NCBI RefSeq assembly: GCF_000821085.1 | Contig: NZ_CCXR01000001.1 | Span: 2,377,001-2,441,000, forward strand | Reading direction: 5' to 3' | Source: Bacillus sp. B-jedd | GTDB taxonomy: Bacteria > Bacillota > Bacilli > Bacillales > Cytobacillaceae | Length of the DNA: 64,000 nucleotides | In this document: positions 24,848 to 32,946 of the stretch, piece by piece | Layout of the letters: each line of letters starts with the position of its first letter | How positions within the stretch are numbered: position 1 is the stretch's first letter | Position numbers and translations under genes: made by a program | The notes under the pieces: generated by a model | What the model saw: only the letters and a program-made list of their open reading frames with translations | Databases searched by the model: none | What the model was told of the DNA's origin: nothing

Positions 24848-25015
24848 TCAATTCCCAACCCTGCAGCCTGATATGGAAAGAGCCTGCTTCCAGTTCCTTT
24901 CCGCTTCTCTTAGCATAAGCTGCGCTTTTTCCTTTAAATGCGATTCCTGGCACAATATTTTCTCTGTCGCCTCAATCGCTTTGGCAATTTTAGCGAAATC
25001 AACCGGCTGATACAT
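24848..25015 (-). CDS. 55-aa hypothetical helical protein
   Basis: A 55-residue protein beginning MYQPVDFAKIAKAIEATEKI, largely one amphipathic helix with a short cysteine-containing tail. A near-ideal AGGAGGAAGG site lies before the ATG, which makes it a credible gene despite its length. It stands alone between the NO operon terminator and ypsC. I do not recognise the family. Confidence 0.6.
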   Translation of the reverse strand: MYQPVDFAKIAKAIEATEKILCQESHLKEKAQLMLREAERNWKQALSISGCRVGN

Positions 25016-25098
25016 TGGATTCCTTCCTCCTGAAAATGGTAATATGTCTCTATTTTATTCAGGAAGGAAAACGGATATGCATCAAAAGTTTTTTCTGT

Positions 25099-26235
25099 TT
25101 AATTCCTTGGCGGCCTTGGCCCCCAATATTGGTAATAATCCGTTTTTATAAAGCCGTTAAAGAGCTTGCGCTTTTTTGTCGCCGGTTTTCCATAAAATTT
25201 TTCAAAGCCTTCATGTGCCGTGAGGATATATTTACTCCATGTATCAAGGCTTTCGAATGCCTTCCCCATTTCCCTGTACATGCTTTCAACAGCTGGCCTG
25301 TCTCCCAGGCGTTCGCCATATGGTGGATTCGCAATAATCACGCCGTATTGCTTATCAGAAGTTAAATCCCTTACCTGCATTTGCTTGAAGGAGACCAATT
25401 CACCAAGACCAGCCTCGAATGCATTCCCCTCAGCAATTTTAATCATCCTGTGGTCGATATCGGATCCAAGTATATCAAGCGGCTGGTCATATTTGGCGAC
25501 ATCTTCCGCCTCCATCCGCGCCTCTTCCCAAACTCTGTCGGGAATCCATCCCCATTGCTCGGAAACAAACTCCCTGTTAAAGCCGGGGGCAATATTTTGC
25601 CCAATTAAGGCCGCCTCAATCGGAATAGTACCCGATCCACAAAATGGATCAATAAAAGGCTTTTCCGCTGACCAGTTCGTCAGAAGAACGAGGGACGCAG
25701 CAAGCGTTTCCTTTAGTGGCGCTTCCCCTTGTCCGGCCCTGTAGCCCCTCTTATGAAGTCCGGCTCCGCTCGTATCAATTGTCAATATGGCGACATCCTT
25801 CAATATAGAGACTTCTATCTTGACAAGCGGACCGTTTTCCTCGAAGCGCGTTGTTCTTCCGTAGGCTTTCTTCAGTCTCTCGACAATGGCTTTCTTTACG
25901 ATAGCCTGGCAATCGGAAACACTGTAAAGCTTCGATTTAACGGACTTTCCGCTGACAGGGAACTCGCTATCTTCAGTCAGAAAATGCTCCCATGGCAGTG
26001 CTTTTGTTTTTTCAAAAAGCTCATCAAATGAAAAAGCTTTAAACTCACCTACTTTTATTTTTACCCGGTCGGCAGTCCGAAGCCATAAATTTGTACGGGC
26101 GATTGCCATTTCATCGCCTGTAAACGTAACGCGGCTGTTTTCCGTTACACCTTCATAACCGAGATCCTTTATCTCTTTTGCAACAATTGCCTCAAGGCCC
26201 ATCGCCGCGGTTGCTATTAATTCATATTTACCCAT
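25099..26235 (-). CDS. ypsC: THUMP-domain SAM-dependent RNA methyltransferase YpsC
   Basis: A 378-residue cytoplasmic enzyme. The N-terminal ~155 residues form a ferredoxin-like plus THUMP RNA-binding region (FTGDEMAIARTNLWLRTADR). The C-terminal Rossmann methyltransferase has the FIDPFCGSGTIPIEAA loop near 185 and the catalytic IIANPPYGERLG near 305, typical of N2-guanosine methylation in 23S rRNA (RlmL/RlmK-like). The start is ATG 26235 with GGGTGAG upstream. It lies downstream of rnpB, as in B. subtilis. Confidence 0.92.
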   Translation of the reverse strand: MGKYELIATAAMGLEAIVAKEIKDLGYEGVTENSRVTFTGDEMAIARTNLWLRTADRVKIKVGEFKAFSFDELFEKTKALPWEHFLTEDSEFPVSGKSVKSKLYSVSDCQAIVKKAIVERLKKAYGRTTRFEENGPLVKIEVSILKDVAILTIDTSGAGLHKRGYRAGQGEAPLKETLAASLVLLTNWSAEKPFIDPFCGSGTIPIEAALIGQNIAPGFNREFVSEQWGWIPDRVWEEARMEAEDVAKYDQPLDILGSDIDHRMIKIAEGNAFEAGLGELVSFKQMQVRDLTSDKQYGVIIANPPYGERLGDRPAVESMYREMGKAFESLDTWSKYILTAHEGFEKFYGKPATKKRKLFNGFIKTDYYQYWGPRPPRN

Positions 26236-26320
26236 TTTCTCACCCAATCTATGTAAGCTTTTCTGTTAACAGGATTACATAATACGCGCAAAATGTCCAA
26301 TGGACAACAGCAAGGAAACG

Positions 26321-26347
26321 AAAAAAGCCCCCCTTCCGGAGAGCCCT
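26321..26347 (-). terminator. rnpB terminator
   Basis: On the minus strand GGCTCTCC and GGGGGGCT pair (with G-U pairs) around GGAA and are followed by TTTTTTCG. It lies just after the predicted 3' end of RNase P RNA. Confidence 0.75.
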
Positions 26348-26371
26348 GATACATACATATATTTTTTCCCA

Positions 26372-26767
26372 TCAATGTGTTCTGTAAGCCATGTTCTGTT
26401 CCTTTGTACTGCAAGCGACAAAGTCTCGTACTCCGGTGGTAATCATCTATCTACAGGCTTAAGCCTGTCCTTCTCCTCCGTTGAATTCCGTGGAGAAAGC
26501 TCCCCTACCATAATTTGGGTTTCTCGCTCGTGGGGTTTACCTCGTTCCACCCTTCGCATTTCTTTGAAGGCTCCGTCACTGTGGCACTTTTACAGGTATT
26601 CATGCCATATCCAAAGGACTTAGGCATTTTCCCGGCCGTCAGCCGAATCGGCTGCCCTGGCTTATTTTTTCACCAGGCACGAACACTACAGGCATCTCAG
26701 CCTGTGCGAGCATGGACTTTCCTCTGCAGCAGGGCTGCAGCGATTACCCGAACACACTTAATGGACA
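26372..26767 (-). ncRNA. rnpB: RNase P RNA, Bacillus type B
   Basis: The catalytic RNA that removes 5' leaders from pre-tRNAs. Signature blocks appear in order on the minus strand: GTTCGGGTAATCGCTGCAG (5' region), GAGGAAAGTCCATGCTCGCA, AGTGCCACAGTGACG, GAGCGAGAAACCCAAAT with GGTAGGGGA, GAATTCAACGGAGGAGAAGG, AGATAGATGATTACC and finally ATGGCTTACAGAAC. These match the B-type RNase P RNA I remember from B. subtilis nearly base for base in the core. Ends are approximate, set by P1 pairing (GTGTTC/GAACAC). It lies between gpsB and ypsC as expected, with its own promoter and terminator. Confidence 0.96.
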
Positions 26768-26773
26768 ATCTCT

Positions 26774-26802
26774 ATTATATGTAGTTGCCTGTTAAATTGC
26801 AA
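26774..26802 (-). promoter_or_regulatory. rnpB promoter
   Basis: On the minus strand TTGCAA (26802-26797), 17 bp and TATAAT (26779-26774) make a near-consensus sigma-A promoter starting near 26767. Confidence 0.85.
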
Positions 26803-26836
26803 TGGAACTGACAGGAATTACTGGCAATTCCTGAAA

Positions 26837-27145
26837 TCAATCATAAAGTTTGTTCCCGAAAACATGCTTCTCCAGGTTGGAAAGGCGCTTAAGAATGTCG
26901 AAATTCGTCGTGCCTGCTGGCTGGACAGGCTGCTGCGAAGGCCTTCTCGCCGCGTCTTCAAGCTGCTTTTTCAGCCGCAGATTTTCCTGCTGCAATTCTT
27001 CAATTTCCTGGTGGAAAGCTTCGTAGTCCTTAATAATCAAATCAAGGAACTTATCAACGTCTTCCTGGTTATAGCCGCGCATGGATGTTTTGAACTCCTG
27101 TTCCAAAATATCCTTTGCCGTTAAATTAATTTTATCCGATAACAT
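26837..27145 (-). CDS. gpsB: Cell division protein GpsB
   Basis: A 102-residue DivIVA-like coiled-coil protein that links PBP1 and other wall enzymes to division and elongation sites. Its N-terminal membrane-binding domain ([29 protein letters not shown]) and coiled coil ([16 protein letters not shown]) are followed by a C-terminal trimerisation segment ([16 protein letters not shown]). It closely resembles B. subtilis GpsB. The ATG at 27145 follows GAGGTGAAGG. Its known partner PonA is encoded in the same window at 42794-45463. Confidence 0.96.
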   Translation of the reverse strand: MLSDKINLTAKDILEQEFKTSMRGYNQEDVDKFLDLIIKDYEAFHQEIEELQQENLRLKKQLEDAARRPSQQPVQPAGTTNFDILKRLSNLEKHVFGNKLYD

Positions 27146-27260
27146 TTCCTTCACCTCGGGCTTCGCCAATCATTACCTAATATTTTTTCAAAAATAAACC
27201 CTTTTGTCAATTTTTCTTTCAATTAATGTTTAATGCTATTAATTTCCGACAGAATCTTTG

Positions 27261-27812
27261 CTACACATCATATCTTTTCATTTCCTCTTCCTCAACTATT
27301 TGCTGAAGATCATAAAAAGTAATCAGACGAACAACGTATTCATCGAGCGTTTGTGCCAGGTCATAAATGAACTTTGGGCTCCCTTCCTTTTCCGGATCGT
27401 ATAGAAGAAGGAGCGCGTCACTTTTCTCCAGGAAAAATTGGTTTTTAAGTCTGAATTGTATAGGGCTTTCGTATTTTTTCTTTGTGACCGAATCGACAAA
27501 ATCAGCTCCCGCTAAAATTGATTCATACCAATCCTTGTTTTTCTCATTCCACTTCTCTTCCTGCTCAAGGAAAGGTGTAATCACAGCAAGCTTTAATTCA
27601 GGGAATTCATCCTGAAGCTCGAAAACAGCTTCTGCAGCCCATAGCTCTGCCCCGAGCTGGCCGCTTATCAAGACCCACTCCAAACCGGCCTCTGCCATGG
27701 CGCCGATTTCTTTTTTTAACGCTTTCTTTATATAAAGCGCTGATGGGTGGTCCTTTTGAAAAATGCCCAGTTCAAATGGTTTATAACCTGACACAGCAAG
27801 GACTTTAAACAT
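27261..27812 (-). CDS. ypsA: SLOG-domain protein YpsA (DUF1273)
   Basis: A 183-residue cytoplasmic protein with the Rossmann-like SLOG fold. [15 protein letters not shown] opens it, [22 protein letters not shown] near residue 45 is the nucleotide-binding GxxxG region, and [17 protein letters not shown] near 135 is the second conserved segment. In B. subtilis and S. aureus YpsA influences cell division. It lies upstream of gpsB, in the conserved order. Confidence 0.92.
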   Translation of the reverse strand: MFKVLAVSGYKPFELGIFQKDHPSALYIKKALKKEIGAMAEAGLEWVLISGQLGAELWAAEAVFELQDEFPELKLAVITPFLEQEEKWNEKNKDWYESILAGADFVDSVTKKKYESPIQFRLKNQFFLEKSDALLLLYDPEKEGSPKFIYDLAQTLDEYVVRLITFYDLQQIVEEEEMKRYDV

Positions 27813-27836
27813 GATTTCCCCTCCAGATCATCGCGC

Positions 27837-27862
27837 AAAAAAGGGCAGCAGACCCGCCGCCC
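27837..27862 (-). terminator. cotD terminator
   Basis: On the minus strand GGGC and GCCC enclose a GC-rich loop and are followed by TTTTTTGC. It is 36 bp after the cotD stop. Confidence 0.65.
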
Positions 27863-27897
27863 ATATTACAGCTGCTTTCCTTACCCGCTCACATATT

Positions 27898-28110
27898 TTA
27901 CAGCAACTTACGCCCTTCAATGTGATGAATGACATTTCCCGCAAAACTTTCCTGATGGGGGAAAATGTGTTGATGAATTACCCGCTGATGATGCACTGTC
28001 ACTGAATGGACAGGATGTATATGAGGGATAATTACTGTAGAGTATACATGATGCACATAGTAAGGCTCAATTGGATGGGCTGCACCCCTGCCTCGTGGTG
28101 GTACAAACAC
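27898..28110 (-). CDS. cotD: Spore coat protein CotD-like
   Basis: A 70-residue His-rich inner-coat protein. VYSTVIIPHIHPVHSVTVHH and HQHIFPHQESFAG match the repeated PHIHP...HQH...FPH pattern of CotD. It starts at GTG 28110 (FVPPRGRG) with AAGGAG 10 bases upstream. It lacks the double cysteines found in B. subtilis CotD, so cross-linking through disulfides would differ. Expression in the mother cell (sigma-K) is expected from the family. Position after ypsA matches B. subtilis. Confidence 0.85.
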   Translation of the reverse strand: MFVPPRGRGAAHPIEPYYVHHVYSTVIIPHIHPVHSVTVHHQRVIHQHIFPHQESFAGNVIHHIEGRKLL

Positions 28111-28184
28111 GGCACCCGCTCCTTCCGCATAAACTCTTTATAGCCTATGCAAGAAAGGCGCGGGTGCCTGGGAAAATTAACTAT

Positions 28185-28283
28185 TTATAATAAAAAGGCG
28201 TAAAAGCTTTCTTTTAAATTGGTAAAAATAAATGCTGTCAGGCAAACAACCAAAAAGAACAAAAATAAAACCGCTTTATACAT
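28185..28283 (-). CDS. 32-aa single-span membrane peptide
   Basis: A 32-residue peptide with one hydrophobic helix (residues 4-20) and a short tail FTNLKESFYAFLL. GGGGCTGGTG precedes the ATG. It lies between cotD and mrfB. Too short for a family call; reality rests on the ribosome binding site and the coherent membrane segment. Confidence 0.4.
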   Translation of the reverse strand: MYKAVLFLFFLVVCLTAFIFTNLKESFYAFLL

Positions 28284-28430
28284 CTGCACCAGCCCCATAT
28301 TTATGTAGATAATTGTCGAAATTAAGTCTTCCAATTACATATTGTACCTTCTCTGCAATTAATAAACAACAAGAGAATAGGAAAAAACTAGAGGTAATTA
28401 TTACAAATTCGTGACAAATATTACATGCAA

Positions 28431-28452
28431 AAAAAGGCCTATCCGGCCTTTT
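28431..28452 (-). terminator. mrfAB terminator
   Basis: On the minus strand AAAGGCC-GGAT-AGGCCTTTTTTT. It is 25 bp after the mrfB stop. The 150 bp between here and the 32-aa gene hold no gene I can support. Confidence 0.75.
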
Positions 28453-28476
28453 CCAACTTTCATTAATAACGAAAAC

Positions 28477-29724
28477 CTACCGCTCTGTTTTTTTCAACAG
28501 CCGGGTCTGTCTATGCAACAGTTCTTGTTGCAAAATAGCTCCTTTAGCGGTCCTCTCCTCTTTACACAATTCCATGGCCATGTTGCAATATTTCAATGCT
28601 AAAGGATAGTCTTTTGATTTATGCTCAAGTAATTTGGCGGCTTCGGTACATGCTTCTATTCCAGCGGAATCCTTTCCTTCCTCTGCCGCTGAACAGAATA
28701 ACTCGAGTGCCTTACTCCATGTCTGTTTCTTTTTGTAAGTATGGGCAAGCGCGAGCATTGATCGGACAGCTTCCTCACCCTTAAGGTCCAGCAGCCCTTT
28801 ATAAGCCTTGGCAGCTTCACCATGATTGCCAACTGCCGTAAACCATCTCCCGACTTCATATGTTTCCTGCGGGGAGCGCTTTTCATCCCGACCGCAAATC
28901 TGGAAAGTGAGGTGAGTATAGAGCGTGACGAGTGAAAGGATGTCAAGTTCATTATGTTTCAAAATGCCAAGCATTCCTTCGAGCCGGCCGCTTTCAACAA
29001 AATCAAAGTAAATCATTGGAGCCAGGTATCCGGGAATATCATCGGTGCGTTCAACGCCGAGCACTTCCTGTTCGACAATCGCAAGTTTTAGCCTTTCAAG
29101 CTTATGCTTCCATAGTCTGCGGGCGGCATGGTATAAATCGAAATGACCGAATTGCGGCAGCTTCGGCACATGTTCCCTGACTAGTGTGTGTCTCGTTTTA
29201 ACCTGCGGCCAGTCGAATGATTTACCATTATACGTAACGAGGGTCCGGTAATTTATCTTTTCAAGGAAGCTTTGGTACAAAGGAACTTCGGCGCCGGGAT
29301 GCGGCAATATATGCTGTCTCAGGACAAGGAAGCCGCTTTGGATGCTGGCATAGCCCAAAAGGAATATTGTGTTGCCGGTCCCTCCCCCAAGCCCTGTTGT
29401 TTCTGTATCAAAAAAGAACAAGTCCCCAGGCAAGTGGCCAGCCGAAGAAAGCGGGTGTTCAATTCCGCTTTCCTCCCAAATGGCAGCTGCTTCAAGAAAG
29501 TCGGAAAAATGGTAGTTTCCGTGTTTATAAGAGAGAGGATACTTTACCTCCCGGATCAAACAGTATTGGCCATCGAAGTAATACGGGTTAACACCTTCCT
29601 TTCTCCACTCTTCAAGGAGAGGAATATCCTGCTCCCTCTTCCCTGACTCTTCCATTGGACCTTTTTCCGATTTCCCGGTCGAAAGATGTGGTTTAAGCCT
29701 GTTCAATTTGCCTTTTAAAGACAT
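28477..29724 (-). CDS. mrfB: Mitomycin-repair exonuclease MrfB (YprB)
   Basis: A 415-residue protein with an N-terminal DEDDh-type RNase H-like exonuclease domain: FFDTETTGLGGG near residue 108, VTYNGKSFDWP near 168 and HNELDILSL near 260. A C-terminal TPR-like helical repeat (residues 285-400) follows. B. subtilis MrfB is a metal-dependent exonuclease that works with helicase MrfA to repair mitomycin C adducts independently of UvrA. The gene begins 2 bp after mrfA, so the two are one operon. Confidence 0.93.
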   Translation of the reverse strand: MSLKGKLNRLKPHLSTGKSEKGPMEESGKREQDIPLLEEWRKEGVNPYYFDGQYCLIREVKYPLSYKHGNYHFSDFLEAAAIWEESGIEHPLSSAGHLPGDLFFFDTETTGLGGGTGNTIFLLGYASIQSGFLVLRQHILPHPGAEVPLYQSFLEKINYRTLVTYNGKSFDWPQVKTRHTLVREHVPKLPQFGHFDLYHAARRLWKHKLERLKLAIVEQEVLGVERTDDIPGYLAPMIYFDFVESGRLEGMLGILKHNELDILSLVTLYTHLTFQICGRDEKRSPQETYEVGRWFTAVGNHGEAAKAYKGLLDLKGEEAVRSMLALAHTYKKKQTWSKALELFCSAAEEGKDSAGIEACTEAAKLLEHKSKDYPLALKYCNMAMELCKEERTAKGAILQQELLHRQTRLLKKTER

Positions 29725-29726
29725 AA

Positions 29727-32015
29727 TTACATCCGCGCCTTCCTGGCCGACAATAAATATTGCTGAATAATCCGCATTGCATCCTTTTTGGCCGTATCAC
29801 TTGAAGTGTCCATCCCGATGCAGGATGGGCATCCATTTTCACACTGGCAATGTTCAATCATTGAGCCTGCCTGGTCAAGGACTATTTCCATCCCTCCGAA
29901 AATCTTGTCGCTCAAACCAATGCCTCCCGGATAACTGTCATAAAAGAATATCGTCGGCTTCTCATTGTGGTCCGCCTTCACTTGAGGGACAACATGTATG
30001 TCCTGAGGGTCGGCCATAACAAATAATGGCGCGATATGTGAGAGAGCATGCGCCGCGCCGATCAGACCCTGTTCGAGCCTGTCCCGTCCCATATTCCCTG
30101 CTGGTTCATCAATTGAAATCCAGGCAGAACTTGTGTGCAATTCGGCTTCCGGGAGGTAAATTGGCCCGGACCCGATATTGTCATGCGTCTCAAATTTTAT
30201 CTTTTTAAATATTGTCGCCATGGCCCTGACGCTAACATCTCCGTAACCAATCTCAGCGTCTTCGCGGCTTGAAAGCTTGTCAACTTCCAACACCTTGAGC
30301 TGGACGGCAAGATTTGCGTCGGTGAAATAATCAACATCCACTTCCCTAACGAACGCTTTTTTTTCATCCCAATCGAGCTTTTCTACTTGGTATTGGATTC
30401 CTTGGTGCAAGTAGATGGCTTCATCGTGCAAAAGAGTCATTGCTGAAAAAGTATCCATTTCTCCAATAACCTTTACATTTGCCACATCGGACTGGTCAAT
30501 AATGATGACATTTTCCTGCGATGCTGAACGAAGGCTGATATTATGGGCCGGAAACGAATCATTCATCCAGTACCATTTATCGCCATTCCTGTAAAGAACC
30601 CGTTCTTCTGCCAGGTATTCCAGGAGTTCCTCTGTCTCAAAGGCGCCGAACTTCTCATCATTCTTAAATGGCAGCTCATAGGCTGCACATTTTAAATGGT
30701 CAATCAGGATGATTAGATTGTCAGGATTTATCCTGGCAGTTTCAGGGCTTTTATTAAAGAAATAATCAGGATGCTGGATGACATATTGGTCAAGCGGGCT
30801 GGAACTCGCGACCATAATGACGAGTGACTCGCCGTGCCGCCTACCTGCCCTTCCCGCCTGCTGCCAAGCACTCGAGATCGTGCCAGGATATCCCGTCATG
30901 ATGCAAACCTGGAGCTGCCCGATATCGACTCCCAATTCAAGGGCGTTAGTACTGACCACTCCATATATTTCACCGGACCGTAGGCCTTTTTCAATACGCC
31001 GCCTTTCGCTCGGCAAATAACCTCCCCGATAGCCCATAATCGATTTTGCCCCAAGCTGATTTTTAACAAGCTCCTGAAGATACGTCAGTATGATTTCGAC
31101 CCTTACCCTGCTTCTCGCAAAGACAATCGTCTGAATTTTATTCTTTAGCAGCTCGCCGGCAATTCTCCTGACTTCTAAAGTCGCGCTCCTCCTTAAGTTC
31201 AATGGTTTATTTACAACCGGAGGATTATAAAACACAAAATGTTTCCTTCCTGTCGGTGCGCCATTATTATCAATTAGACTCATTTTTGTTTCTGTCAGGG
31301 TTTCGGCAAGTTCCATGGGATTTGCAATTGTTGCGGAAGTGCATATGAAAACAGGGTCGCTTCCATAATAATGGCAGATTCGTTTAAGTCTCCTGATGAC
31401 ATTCGCGACATGGCTGCCGAAAACCCCTCGGTAAGTATGGAGTTCATCAATAATGACGAATTTTAAATTTTCAAATAAGGAAACCCATTTCGTATGGTGC
31501 GGCAAGATTGCGCTATGCAGCATGTCAGGATTCGTAATGACAATATGGCCGGCTTTCCTGACTCTTTGCCGGATATTCGCAGGCGTATCCCCATCGTAAG
31601 TGTAGCTATTTATATTAAGGCCGGCCTCCTGAATCAATTCATTGATTTCGCTTTTCTGATCCTGTGCCAATGCTTTTGTTGGAAACATATAAAGCGCGCG
31701 TGCATCACTATTATTAACGATTGTTTGCAGGACGGGCAAATTGTAGCACAAGGTTTTTCCAGAAGCTGTTGGTGTTACAGCAACGAAATTTTTGCCATCC
31801 ATCGCTTTTTCGTAGGCGGAATTTTGGTGTGTATAAAGATTCTTAATGCCCCTTTTTTCGAGCGCGCCTTTCAAGTAATCATTAAGGCTTTCAGGCATTG
31901 GTTCTGTTTTGGCCGGTTTTTCTTCAATTGTATGCCAATGTACGATATTTTCCTTATAAGCATTATCCAATTTTATCTTTTCAAGCATTTCGTGAAGATT
32001 TTTACGAAGTTTCAT
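29727..32015 (-). CDS. mrfA: DEAD/DEAH-box helicase MrfA (YprA)
   Basis: A 762-residue SF2 helicase. Walker A is TPTASGKTLCYN near residue 83, the DExH box VIIDELHTYRG near 188, SATIANP motif III near 225, and motif VI QQAGRAGRRHGE near 388. The C-terminal domain contains four closely spaced cysteines in CQCENGCPSC, expected to bind zinc as in YprA/MrfA. It is the translocating partner of MrfB in mitomycin C repair. The start is ATG 32015, 6 bases after GGGGTG. Confidence 0.94.
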   Translation of the reverse strand: MKLRKNLHEMLEKIKLDNAYKENIVHWHTIEEKPAKTEPMPESLNDYLKGALEKRGIKNLYTHQNSAYEKAMDGKNFVAVTPTASGKTLCYNLPVLQTIVNNSDARALYMFPTKALAQDQKSEINELIQEAGLNINSYTYDGDTPANIRQRVRKAGHIVITNPDMLHSAILPHHTKWVSLFENLKFVIIDELHTYRGVFGSHVANVIRRLKRICHYYGSDPVFICTSATIANPMELAETLTETKMSLIDNNGAPTGRKHFVFYNPPVVNKPLNLRRSATLEVRRIAGELLKNKIQTIVFARSRVRVEIILTYLQELVKNQLGAKSIMGYRGGYLPSERRRIEKGLRSGEIYGVVSTNALELGVDIGQLQVCIMTGYPGTISSAWQQAGRAGRRHGESLVIMVASSSPLDQYVIQHPDYFFNKSPETARINPDNLIILIDHLKCAAYELPFKNDEKFGAFETEELLEYLAEERVLYRNGDKWYWMNDSFPAHNISLRSASQENVIIIDQSDVANVKVIGEMDTFSAMTLLHDEAIYLHQGIQYQVEKLDWDEKKAFVREVDVDYFTDANLAVQLKVLEVDKLSSREDAEIGYGDVSVRAMATIFKKIKFETHDNIGSGPIYLPEAELHTSSAWISIDEPAGNMGRDRLEQGLIGAAHALSHIAPLFVMADPQDIHVVPQVKADHNEKPTIFFYDSYPGGIGLSDKIFGGMEIVLDQAGSMIEHCQCENGCPSCIGMDTSSDTAKKDAMRIIQQYLLSARKARM

Positions 32016-32203
32016 AAACATCACCCCATTTCCTCTATTTTAGCGAATGAACGTTCGTAACAAAAGGAAAATCTTCTTTTATAAGCTTTTTCGTTAATAA
32101 TCTAACAAAAGGCCCATTTAAACACCAGATTGCCTTGCTATATCTCCTTCCCTTGCAATCTGCTAAAATGGAAAGTAGTGATTATATTTTTGAGGTGAAT
32201 GAA

Positions 32204-32896
32204 TTGAAAGCTGCGGCCATACAAGAATTATTGTCCCGATTCACCATTTTTAAGGAATTGGATAAATATGAAATCGAGAAAATTGCTGACATCTCCCTCA
32301 CTAGGGAATTCGATAAAGGTTCCCATGTATTTATGCAAGGAGACCCTTTAAAAAATGTATATTTTGTATATAAAGGAAAAATAAAAATTTATAAGAGTGA
32401 CTCCAGTGGAAAAGAGCAAATTGTCTCTATCCAAAAAAAAGGAGATATGTTCCCGCATGTAGGCTTTTTTAGGAAGGGGGATTATCCCGCCTTCGCCGAG
32501 GTGCTTGAACCCGCCACTCTCGTCACTGTACCAATCGCAAACTTTGAAAAGGTATTAATTGAGAATCCAGAATTGTCAATTAAGCTTTTTCGTGTATTGG
32601 GTGAAAAGATTGTCGATCTGCAAAATAGGCTTGAGGAACAAATTCTGAACAATACATATGAGCAAATTATTAAGCTATTGATTCGGCTTGGTAAATCGCA
32701 TGGATCTGAGCAGGTATCCGGGCAAATTTTGCTTAAGGCCGAGTTTACCAATAGAGATCTTGCCAATATGATTGGAACAACCCGGGAAACTGTGAGCAGA
32801 ACCTTAACGAAAATGAAAAAAGATCAGTTGATTGAAGTGGATGATAAAGGGAATATGCTCTTTTCACCAGAACAGCTTCTTGAAGAAATCTTTTAA
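32204..32896 (+). CDS. Crp/Fnr-family transcription regulator 2
   Basis: A 230-residue regulator starting at TTG 32204 with GAGGTG 6 bases upstream; the in-frame ATG at 32168 overlaps a likely -10 (TAAAAT), so it is not used. It has a sensor beta-roll (KNVYFVYKGKIKIYK), dimer helix LGEKIVDLQNRLEEQIL and winged helix NMIGTTRETVSRTLTKMK. No cysteine occurs, so it cannot bind a Fe-S cluster by Cys. It is strikingly like the regulator at 21995-22684, especially in the dimer and recognition helices, so both may bind the same sites. It lies convergent with hcp. Confidence 0.88.
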   Translation: MKAAAIQELLSRFTIFKELDKYEIEKIADISLTREFDKGSHVFMQGDPLKNVYFVYKGKIKIYKSDSSGKEQIVSIQKKGDMFPHVGFFRKGDYPAFAEVLEPATLVTVPIANFEKVLIENPELSIKLFRVLGEKIVDLQNRLEEQILNNTYEQIIKLLIRLGKSHGSEQVSGQILLKAEFTNRDLANMIGTTRETVSRTLTKMKKDQLIEVDDKGNMLFSPEQLLEEIF

Positions 32897-32910
32897 ACAG
32901 ACGTGACATG

Positions 32911-32940
32911 AAAAACCGCAGGCTGAATTGGCCTGCGGTT
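32911..32940. terminator. Bidirectional terminator, regulator 2 / hcp
   Basis: AACCGCAGGC and GCCTGCGGTT form a perfect 10-bp stem with a TGAATTG loop and a T tract in the minus direction (TTTTTC). Confidence 0.85.
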
Positions 32941-32946
32941 CATATT

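Noticed and set aside
28400..28425. Possible Fnr box GTGACAAATATTAC
   Set aside because: Half sites are imperfect and no gene starts nearby in the right orientation.
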